Below are positions 8,259-16,367 of a stretch of 59,342 nt of DNA, piece after piece. The notes below the pieces were generated by a model. That model made no database searches. It saw only the letters and a program-made list of their open reading frames with translations, and was not told where the DNA came from. Numbering within the stretch: position 1 is the stretch's first letter; the number at the start of each line of letters is the position of its first letter. The stretch lies in contig NZ_JAMBPR010000057.1 of assembly GCF_024206475.1 (NCBI RefSeq), positions 1-59,342 on the forward strand, given 5' to 3'. Made by a program: the position numbers and the translations under genes. Source of the DNA: Paraburkholderia sp. CNPSo 3274 (lineage in GTDB: Bacteria; Pseudomonadota; Gammaproteobacteria; Burkholderiales; Burkholderiaceae).

Positions 8259-8540
8259 ATGATTCACGCGGTGTTGCATGAGTGCGAAGACACGGTTGGC
8301 GTCGCCGTGGTTGAGGGTATCAAGGCGGGCCTGGCGTTGAATGCCTGGATCATGGATGACGACAAGGTCGTCGCGATCGTCGCTCAGCAGGACATTCCGA
8401 TCGGACACAAGGTCGCGCTCAAGGACATGGCCGTGGGCGACACCGTCTACAAATACGGCGTCGATATCGGCAAGGTCGTGGCGCCCATCAAGGCGGGCGA
8501 GCACGCTCACGTTCACAACATCAAGACGAAGCGCTGGTAA
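8259..8540 (+). CDS. Second SuyA-like small subunit (SAF domain)
   Basis: A 93-residue protein with the same fold and the same C-terminus (HVHNIKTKRW) as the product of the gene at 1199, but without its N-terminal tail. AAGGAG precedes the ATG. The last 150 nt differ from the first copy at only three third-codon positions, whereas the first part is roughly 70% identical. No second large subunit follows; a DAACS transporter does. Either it also partners the SuyB at 1600-2775, perhaps changing specificity, or its own large subunit has been lost. The near-identical 3' part points to recent gene conversion. Confidence 0.82.
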   Translation: MIHAVLHECEDTVGVAVVEGIKAGLALNAWIMDDDKVVAIVAQQDIPIGHKVALKDMAVGDTVYKYGVDIGKVVAPIKAGEHAHVHNIKTKRW

Positions 8541-8706
8541 AACGGCAATCAACATTGAATGCTTGAGACGGCCTGGAAATATTCGCCCGGTAGAGGCGAT
8601 CTTCAGGTCGTTGCCACAACTGGTCAGAGTGACCGGTCTGCGCGGCCCGGCATCTTTCTCGCCAACGTCGCGTGCACGCGGCGTGGGGCGAGATCAAGGA
8701 GACACC

Positions 8707-9981
8707 ATGTTGCGTCGTTTTTGCAGGCATATCTACATCCAGGTCCTGATCGCCATCCTGATCGGGATCGCCGTCGGACACTTCTTCCCGACGTTTGCCC
8801 AGTCCCTGAAGCCGTTATCGGATGCGTTCATTCGTCTGATCAAGATGATTACGCCGCCGTTGATCTTCACCACGATCGTATGCGGCGCGTCGCAGATCGG
8901 CGAAATGCGCACGCTGGGCCGGATCGCGGGCAAGACCATTATCTATTTCGAGGTGGTGACCACGCTGGCCTTGCTCATCGGCATGTTGATGGTGAACCTG
9001 ATCGGGCCGGGTGTCGGCATGAATATCGAGCCTGGCACAGCCGATGTGCATGTGCTGGCGCAATATCAAACGGAAGTGCATCACGGCGGCGGCCTCACGG
9101 GATTTTTCCTCAACATCATTCCTTCGAGTTTCCTGAGTCCCTTTGCTTCGGGCGACATGCTTCAGATCGTCGTGATTGCCTGCTTGTTCGCGGTGGGATT
9201 GTCCTATATCGGCGAGAAGGGGCAGCCGGTCTTGGCGTTCTTCGAAGCAGTGTCGGAGGTGCTCTTCAAGATTGTCGGCTTCATCATGAAGCTCGCACCG
9301 CTCGGCGCATTGGGGGCGATGGGCTTTGCAGTCGGGAAATATGGACTGTCGGCGTTGAATTCGCTCGGCATGCTGCTCATCACGATCTATGTCGCAACGA
9401 TCTTTTTCCTCGTGGTCGTGCTAGGCACCATCTGCCGGATGAGCGGTTTCAGTTTGCTTCGGTTGCTCAATTATTTGAAGGGAGAGATTCTGCTCGTGCT
9501 TGCCACGACGTCGTCTGAATCCGTGTTCCCGCAGTTGATCCGCAAGCTCGAAGGCATGGGGTGCCCCAAACAGGTCGTCGGTATCGTGATGCCAATGGGC
9601 TATTCATTCAACCTCGACGGGACCTGCGTGGCGCAGGTGATTTGCGCGATGTTCATCGCTCAGGCCTATAACGTACAGCTTTCATGGGGAGATCAGATCG
9701 GGCTGATGGTCCTCTCGATGATCAGCTCGAAAGGCGCAGCCGGTGTATCGGGCGCAGGTTTCGTTACGCTGCTCGCGACGCTCACGGCATTCAAGCAGAT
9801 TCCCATTGAAGGCGCGGCCCTCATTCTCGGCGTGGACCGCTTCATTTCCGAAGTGCGGGCCGTCACCAACATGATCGGGAACGCCGTTGCCACGCTCGTG
9901 GTGTCCGGACTCGAAAAGGAACGCGACAACGCGCAAATGGCCACCGTGCTGAAGCTGCGGCGCGTGCGCGGCGAGGTATAG
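8707..9981 (+). CDS. DAACS-family dicarboxylate/amino acid:cation symporter, copy 2
   Basis: A 424-residue paralogue of the transporter at 2969. It has the same landmarks: PLSDAFIRLIKMITPPLIF, the TTSSESVFPQL hairpin, GYSFNLDGTCVAQVI, and the C-terminal NMIGNAVATLVV. AAGGAGACACC directly precedes the ATG, matching the leader of copy 1. It sits between a SuyA copy and an extra succinate dehydrogenase-like complex, so its substrate may be a C4 dicarboxylate or an analogue such as a sulfonated or substituted succinate. The transported compound cannot be read from sequence. Confidence 0.88.
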   Translation: MLRRFCRHIYIQVLIAILIGIAVGHFFPTFAQSLKPLSDAFIRLIKMITPPLIFTTIVCGASQIGEMRTLGRIAGKTIIYFEVVTTLALLIGMLMVNLIGPGVGMNIEPGTADVHVLAQYQTEVHHGGGLTGFFLNIIPSSFLSPFASGDMLQIVVIACLFAVGLSYIGEKGQPVLAFFEAVSEVLFKIVGFIMKLAPLGALGAMGFAVGKYGLSALNSLGMLLITIYVATIFFLVVVLGTICRMSGFSLLRLLNYLKGEILLVLATTSSESVFPQLIRKLEGMGCPKQVVGIVMPMGYSFNLDGTCVAQVICAMFIAQAYNVQLSWGDQIGLMVLSMISSKGAAGVSGAGFVTLLATLTAFKQIPIEGAALILGVDRFISEVRAVTNMIGNAVATLVVSGLEKERDNAQMATVLKLRRVRGEV

Positions 9982-10096
9982 GAAACCTTTAGCTGAACGC
10001 CAGAATTATTCGATTTTTCTTGACGATGAATTGCTGAACAATCGATGTACGAAATCCGTTCAATCGTACTGCGTCAGCAGCTATTCGAGAGGCATC

Positions 10097-10813
10097 GTGA
10101 ATACCGACAAACTTCGAGTCAGAGTCTGGAGAAGTGTTACGCGTGGGCTCGTCACTTACGACGTCCCGCGTTACGAAAGTCAAACGGTCCTGGACGTCGT
10201 GACGTTCATCCAGCGGCAACTGCAGCCCGACCTCGCATACCGGTTCGCGTGCCGCGTGGGCATGTGCGGATCCTGTGCGATGAACGTCAACGGCAAGGCG
10301 TGCTGGACCTGCCGCACGCACGTGTCGAAAGTCGCGGTGAACGACGAACTGGAGATCGCGCCGCTCTCCAATCTGCCCGTCATCAAGGACCTCGTGACCG
10401 ACATGAGCGACTTCTTCGACAAGTGGAGCCGGGCCAAGGGGCAGTTTTCGGGTAGCCGCTCGCGCCACGACGATTTCGCGAGAGTGAGTCCCGAGAGCGC
10501 GCAACGAAAGGCGGCGGACGCCGGGATCGAGTGCATAGGTTGTGGCGTGTGCTATTCGTCCTGCGACGTCGTGACGTGGCGCCCGGATTATCTGGGGCCC
10601 GCCGCGCTGAACCGTGCGTGGACGCTCGTCAACGACGAACGCGACACGCAAACGCTCGAACGTCTGCGCGCCGTCGCTGGCGACGCGGGCTGTCACTCGT
10701 GTCATACCCAGGCCACGTGTACGGAGCGTTGCCCCAAGCAGCTCTCGCCGACAGCGGGCATTGCCGGCCTCAAGCGGATGACGATGAAGGCCGCGCGCGA
10801 AGGAGACCTGTAA
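10097..10813 (+). CDS. Succinate dehydrogenase/fumarate reductase-like iron-sulfur subunit
   Basis: A 238-residue electron-transfer protein of the SdhB/FrdB family. The [2Fe-2S] ligands are Cys52, 57, 60 and 72. A ferredoxin-type CIGCGVCYSSC carries Cys146, 149, 152 and 156, and a third set is Cys199, 202, 208 and 212 (CHSCHTQATCTERCP). The third motif is longer than in classical SdhB. The start is the GTG at 10097 with GAGAGG just upstream; the frame is open to 10031 but the extension is not family-like. It passes electrons from the flavoprotein (13069) to the membrane anchors that follow at once (the stop overlaps the next ATG). Confidence 0.88.
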   Translation: MNTDKLRVRVWRSVTRGLVTYDVPRYESQTVLDVVTFIQRQLQPDLAYRFACRVGMCGSCAMNVNGKACWTCRTHVSKVAVNDELEIAPLSNLPVIKDLVTDMSDFFDKWSRAKGQFSGSRSRHDDFARVSPESAQRKAADAGIECIGCGVCYSSCDVVTWRPDYLGPAALNRAWTLVNDERDTQTLERLRAVAGDAGCHSCHTQATCTERCPKQLSPTAGIAGLKRMTMKAAREGDL

Positions 10814-11160
10814 TGCAAGGCCTATCTCTTCGCACTCAGGCTCGTCTTTGGTACTGGCAGCGCATGAGTGCGACTGTGCTCGCGCTCTGCGTGTTTGTTC
10901 ATCTCGGCGTCATCATCTACGCTGTTCATAGCGGCTTGAGCGCATCGGCCATTCTCGGTCGCACTCGTGGAAATCTGTGGTTTGGCGCCTTCTATACGGT
11001 ATTCGTGATGGCGTGCACGATCCATGTGCCTATCGGTCTACTCAGAATAGCGGAGGAGTGGCTGCACTGGCGCGGAAAGCCTGCACAGGCCGCCTGTTGC
11101 GCATTTTCCGCTGGCCTCGCGCTGATGGGTTTGCGGGCCGTTTATGGAGTCGTCTCGTGA
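10813..11160 (+). CDS. Membrane anchor of the SDH/FRD-like complex, first subunit
   Basis: A 115-residue protein with three hydrophobic segments (about 18-40, 53-78 and 91-112) and candidate haem-ligand histidines in VFVHLGVII and CTIHVPIG. The ATG overlaps the stop of the iron-sulfur gene (TAATG), and its stop overlaps the next start, so the three are translationally coupled. Small paired anchors of this kind are the quinone-binding cytochrome b part of succinate dehydrogenases and fumarate reductases. Identity comes mainly from size, topology and position, because anchor sequences are poorly conserved. Confidence 0.75.
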   Translation: MQGLSLRTQARLWYWQRMSATVLALCVFVHLGVIIYAVHSGLSASAILGRTRGNLWFGAFYTVFVMACTIHVPIGLLRIAEEWLHWRGKPAQAACCAFSAGLALMGLRAVYGVVS

Positions 11161-11513
11161 TGCGAAAGAACGACTATCGCGCCCGCACGCATCCCGCCTG
11201 GTGGGCCTTTCTGGTGCATCGTCTTTCCGGTCTGGCGCTGGCCTTGTTCCTGCCGGTTCACTTCTGGGCACTCGGCCATGCCATAACGGGAGAGGCTTCT
11301 CTCGCCGGTTTTCTTCGTGTGACTGACCAGCCACTGTTCAAGTTTGGCGAATGGGGACTCGTGGTTCTGCTCTCGCTTCACATGATGGGAGGGATTCGCC
11401 TTTTGCTGATTGAGTTTCTGCCGTGGACCGGCTTGAGAAAAAACTGGCTCGCCTTCGGCTTGGGTGCCAGCACCTGTACGGGCCTCGCGTTCCTGCTCGC
11501 GCTCATGCATTAG
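11160..11513 (+). CDS. Membrane anchor of the SDH/FRD-like complex, SdhC-type cytochrome b
   Basis: A 117-residue protein with the SdhC-like start THPAWWAFLVHRLSGLALAL, an invariant HR-S/T-G motif followed by a hydrophobic helix with PVHFWALGHA. A second possible haem ligand lies in LLSLHMMGG. Three membrane segments are predicted by eye. The ATG at 11160 shares its A with the previous stop; a GTG directly before it is an alternative. It completes a four-subunit complex with the genes at 10097, 10813 and 13069. Confidence 0.8.
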   Translation: MRKNDYRARTHPAWWAFLVHRLSGLALALFLPVHFWALGHAITGEASLAGFLRVTDQPLFKFGEWGLVVLLSLHMMGGIRLLLIEFLPWTGLRKNWLAFGLGASTCTGLAFLLALMH

Positions 11514-11580
11514 CCCCGTATCGAGAATCCACGCTGCGCGACAGCCCCACAATTTTTTTACCAATCCGGAAGAGACGGCC

Positions 11581-12456
11581 ATGAAACTTGATCTCGACGT
11601 CGTCGAAGAAGCCTCGAAGGAACTGTATATCCGCGCCCTCAAGTTGCTGCCGCCCGACGTGAAAGATGGCATCGAAAGGCTTTCCGCCAGCGAAACGTCG
11701 CCGGTCGCGCAGCGGGTTCTCGAAACGATGCGGACCAATATCCGTGTCGCCGAGGATACGGAGAACCTGCTTTGCCAGGATACGGGCATCCCGATTTACA
11801 ACGTCGCGCTTGGCCGGAATGTCGAGTTCGACGGATTCGAATTGAAGGCGGCTATTCGCAAAGGATGCGAGCGCGCCACGAGGGAGCACCCGCTGCGTTC
11901 GTCGGTCGTGCATCCGCTCACGCGCAAGAACAATCACACGTCGTGCGGCATCGAGGTTCCCGTCATTCACGTCGACTTCACGGACGAGAACGAGACCGCA
12001 ACCATCGAGATGGTGCCGAAAGGCAGCGGCTCGGAGAACAATTCTTTCCTGAAGATGGCCGTGCCTGCCGAGGGTATCGATGCGATCAAAATGTTTGTCG
12101 TCGACTGTGTGATCTCGGCAGGCGGCAAGACGTGTCCGCCGACGATCGTGGGCGTGGGCCTTGGCGGCACGTCCGATCTTTCCATTGCGCTAGCCAAGCG
12201 TGCCGCGACGCGCGCGCTGGGCACCGCCTGCGCTGACCCAGCGGGCGCCGCACTCGAACGCGAACTGACGGAGGCGGTGAACCGTCTCGGTGTCGGCCCG
12301 CAGGGTCTCGGGGGCGATAGCACGGCGTTCGCGGTGCATATCGAACTGGCGTCGACGCACATCACGATGAATCCCATTGCGGTCAACATGCAGTGTCACT
12401 CGGCGCGGCGCGCGAAGGCGCGGCTTACCACAGACGGTCTCACTTACGGATTCTGA
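11581..12456 (+). CDS. Class I fumarase / tartrate dehydratase-type hydro-lyase, alpha subunit
   Basis: A 291-residue iron-sulfur hydro-lyase subunit. Cys65 (LLCQDTGIP), Cys185 (GGKTCPPT) and Cys272 (MQCHSARR) have the spacing of the three [4Fe-4S] ligands in two-subunit L-tartrate dehydratase. Close relatives hydrate fumarate, mesaconate or act on tartrate. A GGAAGAGA site precedes the ATG. It lies between subunits of the SDH-like complex, suggesting that the flavoprotein makes a fumarate-like double bond that this enzyme hydrates. Two-chain form and length (about 290 plus 204) are nearer to TtdA/TtdB and archaeal-type fumarases than to one-chain FumA. Confidence 0.88.
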   Translation: MKLDLDVVEEASKELYIRALKLLPPDVKDGIERLSASETSPVAQRVLETMRTNIRVAEDTENLLCQDTGIPIYNVALGRNVEFDGFELKAAIRKGCERATREHPLRSSVVHPLTRKNNHTSCGIEVPVIHVDFTDENETATIEMVPKGSGSENNSFLKMAVPAEGIDAIKMFVVDCVISAGGKTCPPTIVGVGLGGTSDLSIALAKRAATRALGTACADPAGAALERELTEAVNRLGVGPQGLGGDSTAFAVHIELASTHITMNPIAVNMQCHSARRAKARLTTDGLTYGF

Positions 12457-12457
12457 A

Positions 12458-13072
12458 ATGGCTCACTACGACCTCCATACGCCTGTCGACGAGTCGCAGA
12501 TCCGCAAGCTGCGGGCGAACGATACGGTGACGTTGCATCAGACGCTTTTCGGTATCCGCGATGCAACGCAGATTCATCTGTTCGACAAGGGGCGCACGAC
12601 GGAATTCGACCTTCGCGGGCACGCGGTCATTCACACTGCGCCCAACGTGCGCAAGGTGGCGCCAAGCGACGCATTCCCGGCGGGATATCAACCGGTCTGC
12701 ATTGGCACGACCACGTCGGACCGCATGGAACGCTTCACGCGCCCGCTGATGGAGCAGTATGGCGTGCGCATGATCGTTGGCAAAGGCGGCTTGCGCGAAG
12801 GATCGAAGTCGGCGTTCCAGGATCTGGGCGGCGTCTACCTGGCCATTATCGGCGGCACGGCAGCGCTCGAAACGACATGGATCGAGAAGATCGAAGCCGT
12901 TGATCTGGATGACCTCAATCCGGAGTCACTCTGGAAATTCCGGATCAAGGGCTTCGGTCCGCTGCTCGTGGCCATGGATAGCCACGGCGGCAGCCTGTAC
13001 GACGAAGTCAAGGGCAACACCGCCTCGAGACGGGCCGAAGTTCTTGAAAGCTTGGGAGTCCAGATAAAATGA
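12458..13072 (+). CDS. Class I fumarase / tartrate dehydratase-type hydro-lyase, beta subunit
   Basis: A 204-residue partner of the alpha subunit, with the family signatures GPLLVAMDSHGG in the C-terminal part and IVGKGGL, which contributes to the active site, at about residue 105. Class I hydro-lyases need both chains for the active site next to the iron-sulfur cluster. The start follows the alpha stop by 1 nt and its TGA overlaps the ATG of the flavoprotein gene (ATGA). The strict coupling with the SDH-like flavoprotein supports consecutive action on the same dicarboxylate. Confidence 0.88.
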   Translation: MAHYDLHTPVDESQIRKLRANDTVTLHQTLFGIRDATQIHLFDKGRTTEFDLRGHAVIHTAPNVRKVAPSDAFPAGYQPVCIGTTTSDRMERFTRPLMEQYGVRMIVGKGGLREGSKSAFQDLGGVYLAIIGGTAALETTWIEKIEAVDLDDLNPESLWKFRIKGFGPLLVAMDSHGGSLYDEVKGNTASRRAEVLESLGVQIK

Positions 13073-14799
13073 ATATCGAGCGCGTCAAGACGGATATCCT
13101 GATTCTTGGATCGGGCGGCGCCGGTCTATTTGCCGCGCTTCACGCGCACAAGCAGGCGCCTGACCTATCGATCACGGTTGCAGTGAAAGGGCTGCTCGGA
13201 AAATGCGGCTGTACACGTATGGTGCAGGGCGGCTATAACGTCGCGCTGGCCCCCGGCGATTCGGTCGAGCGTCACTTCATGGACACGATTGAAGGAAGCA
13301 AATGGTTGTCCAACCAGGATCTCGCCTGGGCGTTGGTGAGCACGGCGGTCGAGCGCGTGCGCGAGCTCGAGAACGAGCTTGGCTGCTTTTTCGACCGTAA
13401 CCCGGACGGGTCGATTCACCAGAAAGCGTTCGCGGGTCAGACGTTCGACAGAACGGTCCACAAAGGCGACCTGACCGGAATCGAGATCATCAACCGGTTG
13501 GCCGAACAGGTGTGGAGCCGCGGTATCCACCGCCTGGAGGAGCACCGGGCCATCGAGCTGATCAAGACCCGCGACGGCAAGCATGTTGCGGGCGTGTTGA
13601 TGATCGACATGCGCACTGGCAGGTTCGTATTCGTGCAGGCAAGGGCGGTACTGCTCGCCACGGGCGGGGGTCCGACGATGTACAAGTTCCATACGCCGTC
13701 CGGGGACAAGAGCTGCGACGGACTCGCAATGGCGCTGCGCGCGGGCCTCACGCTCCGCGATATGGAAATGGTGCAGTTTCATCCTACGGGTCTGCTTGCC
13801 GGCAGTCACACGCGGATGACCGGAACGGTGCTCGAAGAAGGACTCCGCGGTGCAGGGGGGTACTTGTTGAACGGCTCGAAAGAGCGCTTCATGGATCACT
13901 ATGACAAGCGCGGCGAACGCGCCACGCGCGACATCGTTTCGCGCGGCATCTATTCTGAAATGCGTGCGGGGCGGACCTCGCCCAATGGTGGGGTGTACAT
14001 CCAGATGAGCCACCTTGGCCCGGACAAGGTGCGCAAGCAGTTCAAGGGCATGGTGGAACGTTGCGCGGACTGCGGGTTCGATCTTGCGGGCGGCCTCGTC
14101 GAAGTGGTGCCGACCGCGCATTACATGATGGGCGGCGTGACGTTCCACACCGACTGCAGCACCGAGCTGGGTGGCCTTTTCGCCGCGGGAGAAGACACGG
14201 GTGGCGTGCACGGAGCGAACCGGCTGGGTGGCAACGGTGTGGCGAATTCCACTGTGTTCGGTGGCATCGCGGGCGACAACATGGCGAGGTGGGTAAAAGC
14301 GCAGGGCCAGTTTCACGAACCCGATTCGCTTGCCATCGAAGGCGCCATCAAGGAGGCCGAAGCCCCCTTCACCAAAAACGGAAAAGGGCTCGAGAGCATT
14401 CGGGAGTCGCTCTACGAATGCATGTGGACGCATGTCGGCATCATTCGCGATCGCGACGGGCTCTTGCGGGCACGCACGGTCCTGGGCGAACTTCATGAAC
14501 GATTGATGCTCACTGGCGTCGTGGATGGCGATCGCGCATTCAACGCGCAGTGGCACGACTGGCTGAACCTGAAGAATCTGATTTCAGTTAGCCAGATCAT
14601 CACCGAGGCAGCCATATCCCGTGAGAATTCGCGGGGCGCTCATTTCCGTGAAGATTATCCGGAGGCCGGCGATCTGGTGATGTCCGCTTACACGACGATT
14701 CGCAAGAGTGGAGGAGAGGTCGAGATCAAACAGGAGCCTGTGACATTTAGCCGGGTACGGCCGGGAGAAACGATTCTTTGCGAGCAGATGGCGCAATGA
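13069..14799 (+). CDS. SDH/FRD-like flavoprotein subunit lacking the FAD-linking histidine
   Basis: A 576-residue FAD protein of the SdhA/FrdA/NadB family. The dinucleotide motif GSGGAG is at 14-19. Substrate-site residues for a dicarboxylate are kept: QFHPTG (236-241), EEGLRG (256-261), TRD with Arg287, His351 (PTAHYMMGG) and Arg385 (GANRLGGNG). The segment that carries the covalent-FAD histidine in classical SdhA reads GKCGCTRMVQGGYN, so Cys48 replaces His. FAD is then probably non-covalent, as in L-aspartate oxidase, which would lower its redox potential. It may oxidise a substituted succinate or reduce a fumarate-like compound. It completes the complex encoded at 10097-11513. Confidence 0.88.
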   Translation: MNIERVKTDILILGSGGAGLFAALHAHKQAPDLSITVAVKGLLGKCGCTRMVQGGYNVALAPGDSVERHFMDTIEGSKWLSNQDLAWALVSTAVERVRELENELGCFFDRNPDGSIHQKAFAGQTFDRTVHKGDLTGIEIINRLAEQVWSRGIHRLEEHRAIELIKTRDGKHVAGVLMIDMRTGRFVFVQARAVLLATGGGPTMYKFHTPSGDKSCDGLAMALRAGLTLRDMEMVQFHPTGLLAGSHTRMTGTVLEEGLRGAGGYLLNGSKERFMDHYDKRGERATRDIVSRGIYSEMRAGRTSPNGGVYIQMSHLGPDKVRKQFKGMVERCADCGFDLAGGLVEVVPTAHYMMGGVTFHTDCSTELGGLFAAGEDTGGVHGANRLGGNGVANSTVFGGIAGDNMARWVKAQGQFHEPDSLAIEGAIKEAEAPFTKNGKGLESIRESLYECMWTHVGIIRDRDGLLRARTVLGELHERLMLTGVVDGDRAFNAQWHDWLNLKNLISVSQIITEAAISRENSRGAHFREDYPEAGDLVMSAYTTIRKSGGEVEIKQEPVTFSRVRPGETILCEQMAQ

Positions 14800-14897
14800 G
14801 CGGTGCCGCGTGGCAAGCGCATTTGCGAAAACTGCTTCGCTGTCCACCTTGAATCGAGCCACGGCCGGTCCACACTATTTCAAACGGAGACAACGCA

Positions 14898-15893
14898 ATG
14901 CCCCCCAATTTCGTTCGCACGCTTCGGCGCGGGCTCGTGCTCGCTGCCGCAATTTCCGCTGTCCTGCAAGCGCAGTCGGGCGCTCATGCAGAAGACGCGT
15001 GGCCTTCCCAGCCGATCCGGATCATCGTCCCCTTCTCTGCCGGCGGTTCGACTGATGTGCTGGCGCGTACGATCGGCCAGGGATTGGGGACGCTATGGAA
15101 GCAGTCCGTGGTGATCGACAATCGCCCCGGCGCGGGTGGCATGATCGCTGCGCAAGTCGAAGCGAAGTCTCCGCCTGACGGTTACACATTGATGCTGGCG
15201 TCGGGGAGCATGTTCACCGTCAATCAGTACATCTACAAAAAACTCCCGTACACGGGCAAGGACTTCAGCTATATCACGACGGTTGCGAGTAATCCGATGG
15301 TCGTTGCCATTGCGCCCTCGCTGCCCATTTCGAATGTAAAAGAGCTGATCGCGTACGGGAAAACGCAACATCCCAAGCTGAACTTTGGTTCGGCCGGCAT
15401 CGGGAGTCAAGTTCACATGGCCGACGAAGCGTTCTCGGGCGCGGCGGGCATTCCGATGGTTCACGTGCCCTATAAGGGCGAGGTGCTTGCGCTGAATGAT
15501 CTGATGGCGGACCGCGTGCAGGTCGTGTTGCCCAACATCGCCGCGGCCATGCCCTTCATGAAGGGCAAGACGATCAAGGTGCTCGCCGTGACCGGCGACC
15601 ACCGTTCGGCTGCTTGGCCCGATATTCCGACCGTGAGCGAAGCCGGGTTGCCCGGTTTCAATGTGACCGGCTGGTTCGCACTCGTGGCGCCGGCCGGCAC
15701 GCCTGCCAACGTCATCAACAAGATTCAGCAAGATACCGTAAAGGTGCTGTCACAGCCCGATACTCGCCAACACCTGGCCGTGCTCGGTATGGACCCGGTA
15801 GGCGACACGCCTCAACAACTTCAGGCCAGGATCGCCACGGAATCGGCGAAATGGCAAAAGGTCGTCAGCTCGAGCCATATCAGTGCAAATTGA
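14898..15893 (+). CDS. TctC/Bug-type periplasmic binding protein of a TTT transporter
   Basis: A 331-residue extracytoplasmic solute receptor with a signal peptide at about 1-31, probably cleaved after AHA. It has the Bug hallmarks WPSQPIRIIVPFSAGGSTD, VIDNRPGAGG and MVHVPYKG. Such proteins deliver carboxylates to a TctA/TctB membrane pair. That pair is encoded on the opposite strand just downstream (16368-18409). It follows the flavoprotein gene by 98 nt and probably belongs to the same operon. The TTT system SlcHFG is proposed for sulfolactate uptake in other bacteria, so this one may serve sulfolactate or the substrate of the SDH-like complex. Confidence 0.9.
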   Translation: MPPNFVRTLRRGLVLAAAISAVLQAQSGAHAEDAWPSQPIRIIVPFSAGGSTDVLARTIGQGLGTLWKQSVVIDNRPGAGGMIAAQVEAKSPPDGYTLMLASGSMFTVNQYIYKKLPYTGKDFSYITTVASNPMVVAIAPSLPISNVKELIAYGKTQHPKLNFGSAGIGSQVHMADEAFSGAAGIPMVHVPYKGEVLALNDLMADRVQVVLPNIAAAMPFMKGKTIKVLAVTGDHRSAAWPDIPTVSEAGLPGFNVTGWFALVAPAGTPANVINKIQQDTVKVLSQPDTRQHLAVLGMDPVGDTPQQLQARIATESAKWQKVVSSSHISAN

Positions 15894-15949
15894 ACTGCAT
15901 CGCCATGCTGGACGGATCTTCTGATCGCTGATTTTCGTTGTTCTCAAGT

Positions 15950-15979
15950 CCGCCGGATGCGATGTCCTGGCGGGCTTTT
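15950..15979 (+). terminator. Rho-independent terminator after the binding-protein gene
   Basis: CCGCCGGA (15950-15957) pairs with TCC-T-GGCGG (15965-15973) with one bulge, then GCTTTT. It ends the long rightward operon that runs from about 8259 or 10097 to 15893. Confidence 0.6.
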
Positions 15980-16322
15980 CATTTTGTCGGCTGATTCTCG
16001 GCCCCGTATCGCAAGCGCGGCGGCCGAGCCGAGGTCAGGACTGAATCGAGCGACGATTGACGGCCGCTTTCAGATCGCTGATGTCGTCGTGCAACTCGAG
16101 CATCCACCGTGCGGCAGCGGCGAACTGGCGTTGAATTCGTTGGAAGGTATCAGGGGAAGTGCGGGCGGGCGAGGAGGGGGTATTCACGTTCAATCGGGTT
16201 TTCGGTTAGGTAGTAACCCGTATTGTACTGGCGTTGCGACGAGCACGTGATCGCACACTACCGATGCTATGGCCTGCTTACACCAGATTCCTGGGCCGCT
16301 TTACGCTAACCGGATCGACGGT

Positions 16323-16357
16323 ACCGCCCGGGCAGTTTGCAGCCGGGCGGTCTTTTT
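16323..16357 (+). terminator. Orphan strong terminator
   Basis: Perfect 9-bp arms ACCGCCCGG (16323-16331) and CCGGGCGGT (16343-16351) are followed by TCTTTTT. The T tract is only on the plus strand, so it does not serve the minus-strand tctA-like gene that ends at 16368. Confidence 0.7.
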
Positions 16358-16367
16358 ACTGCCCCGT

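Larger units (their letters stand above)
15894..16367. other. 474-bp non-coding region between convergent TTT genes
   Basis: No credible protein gene was found. It holds two plus-strand terminators (15950-15979 and 16323-16357) and a short inverted repeat GGTTA-N5-TAACC (16204-16218). The second terminator has no gene upstream to serve, so an RNA transcribed from within 15980-16322 is possible. Confidence 0.6.

Noticed and set aside
10097..14799. The SDH-like genes as the housekeeping succinate dehydrogenase
   Set aside because: Fumarase subunits are embedded, the order is B-C-D-fum-A, the covalent-FAD His is missing and the third iron-sulfur motif is altered. The housekeeping operon in this group is normally sdhCDAB.
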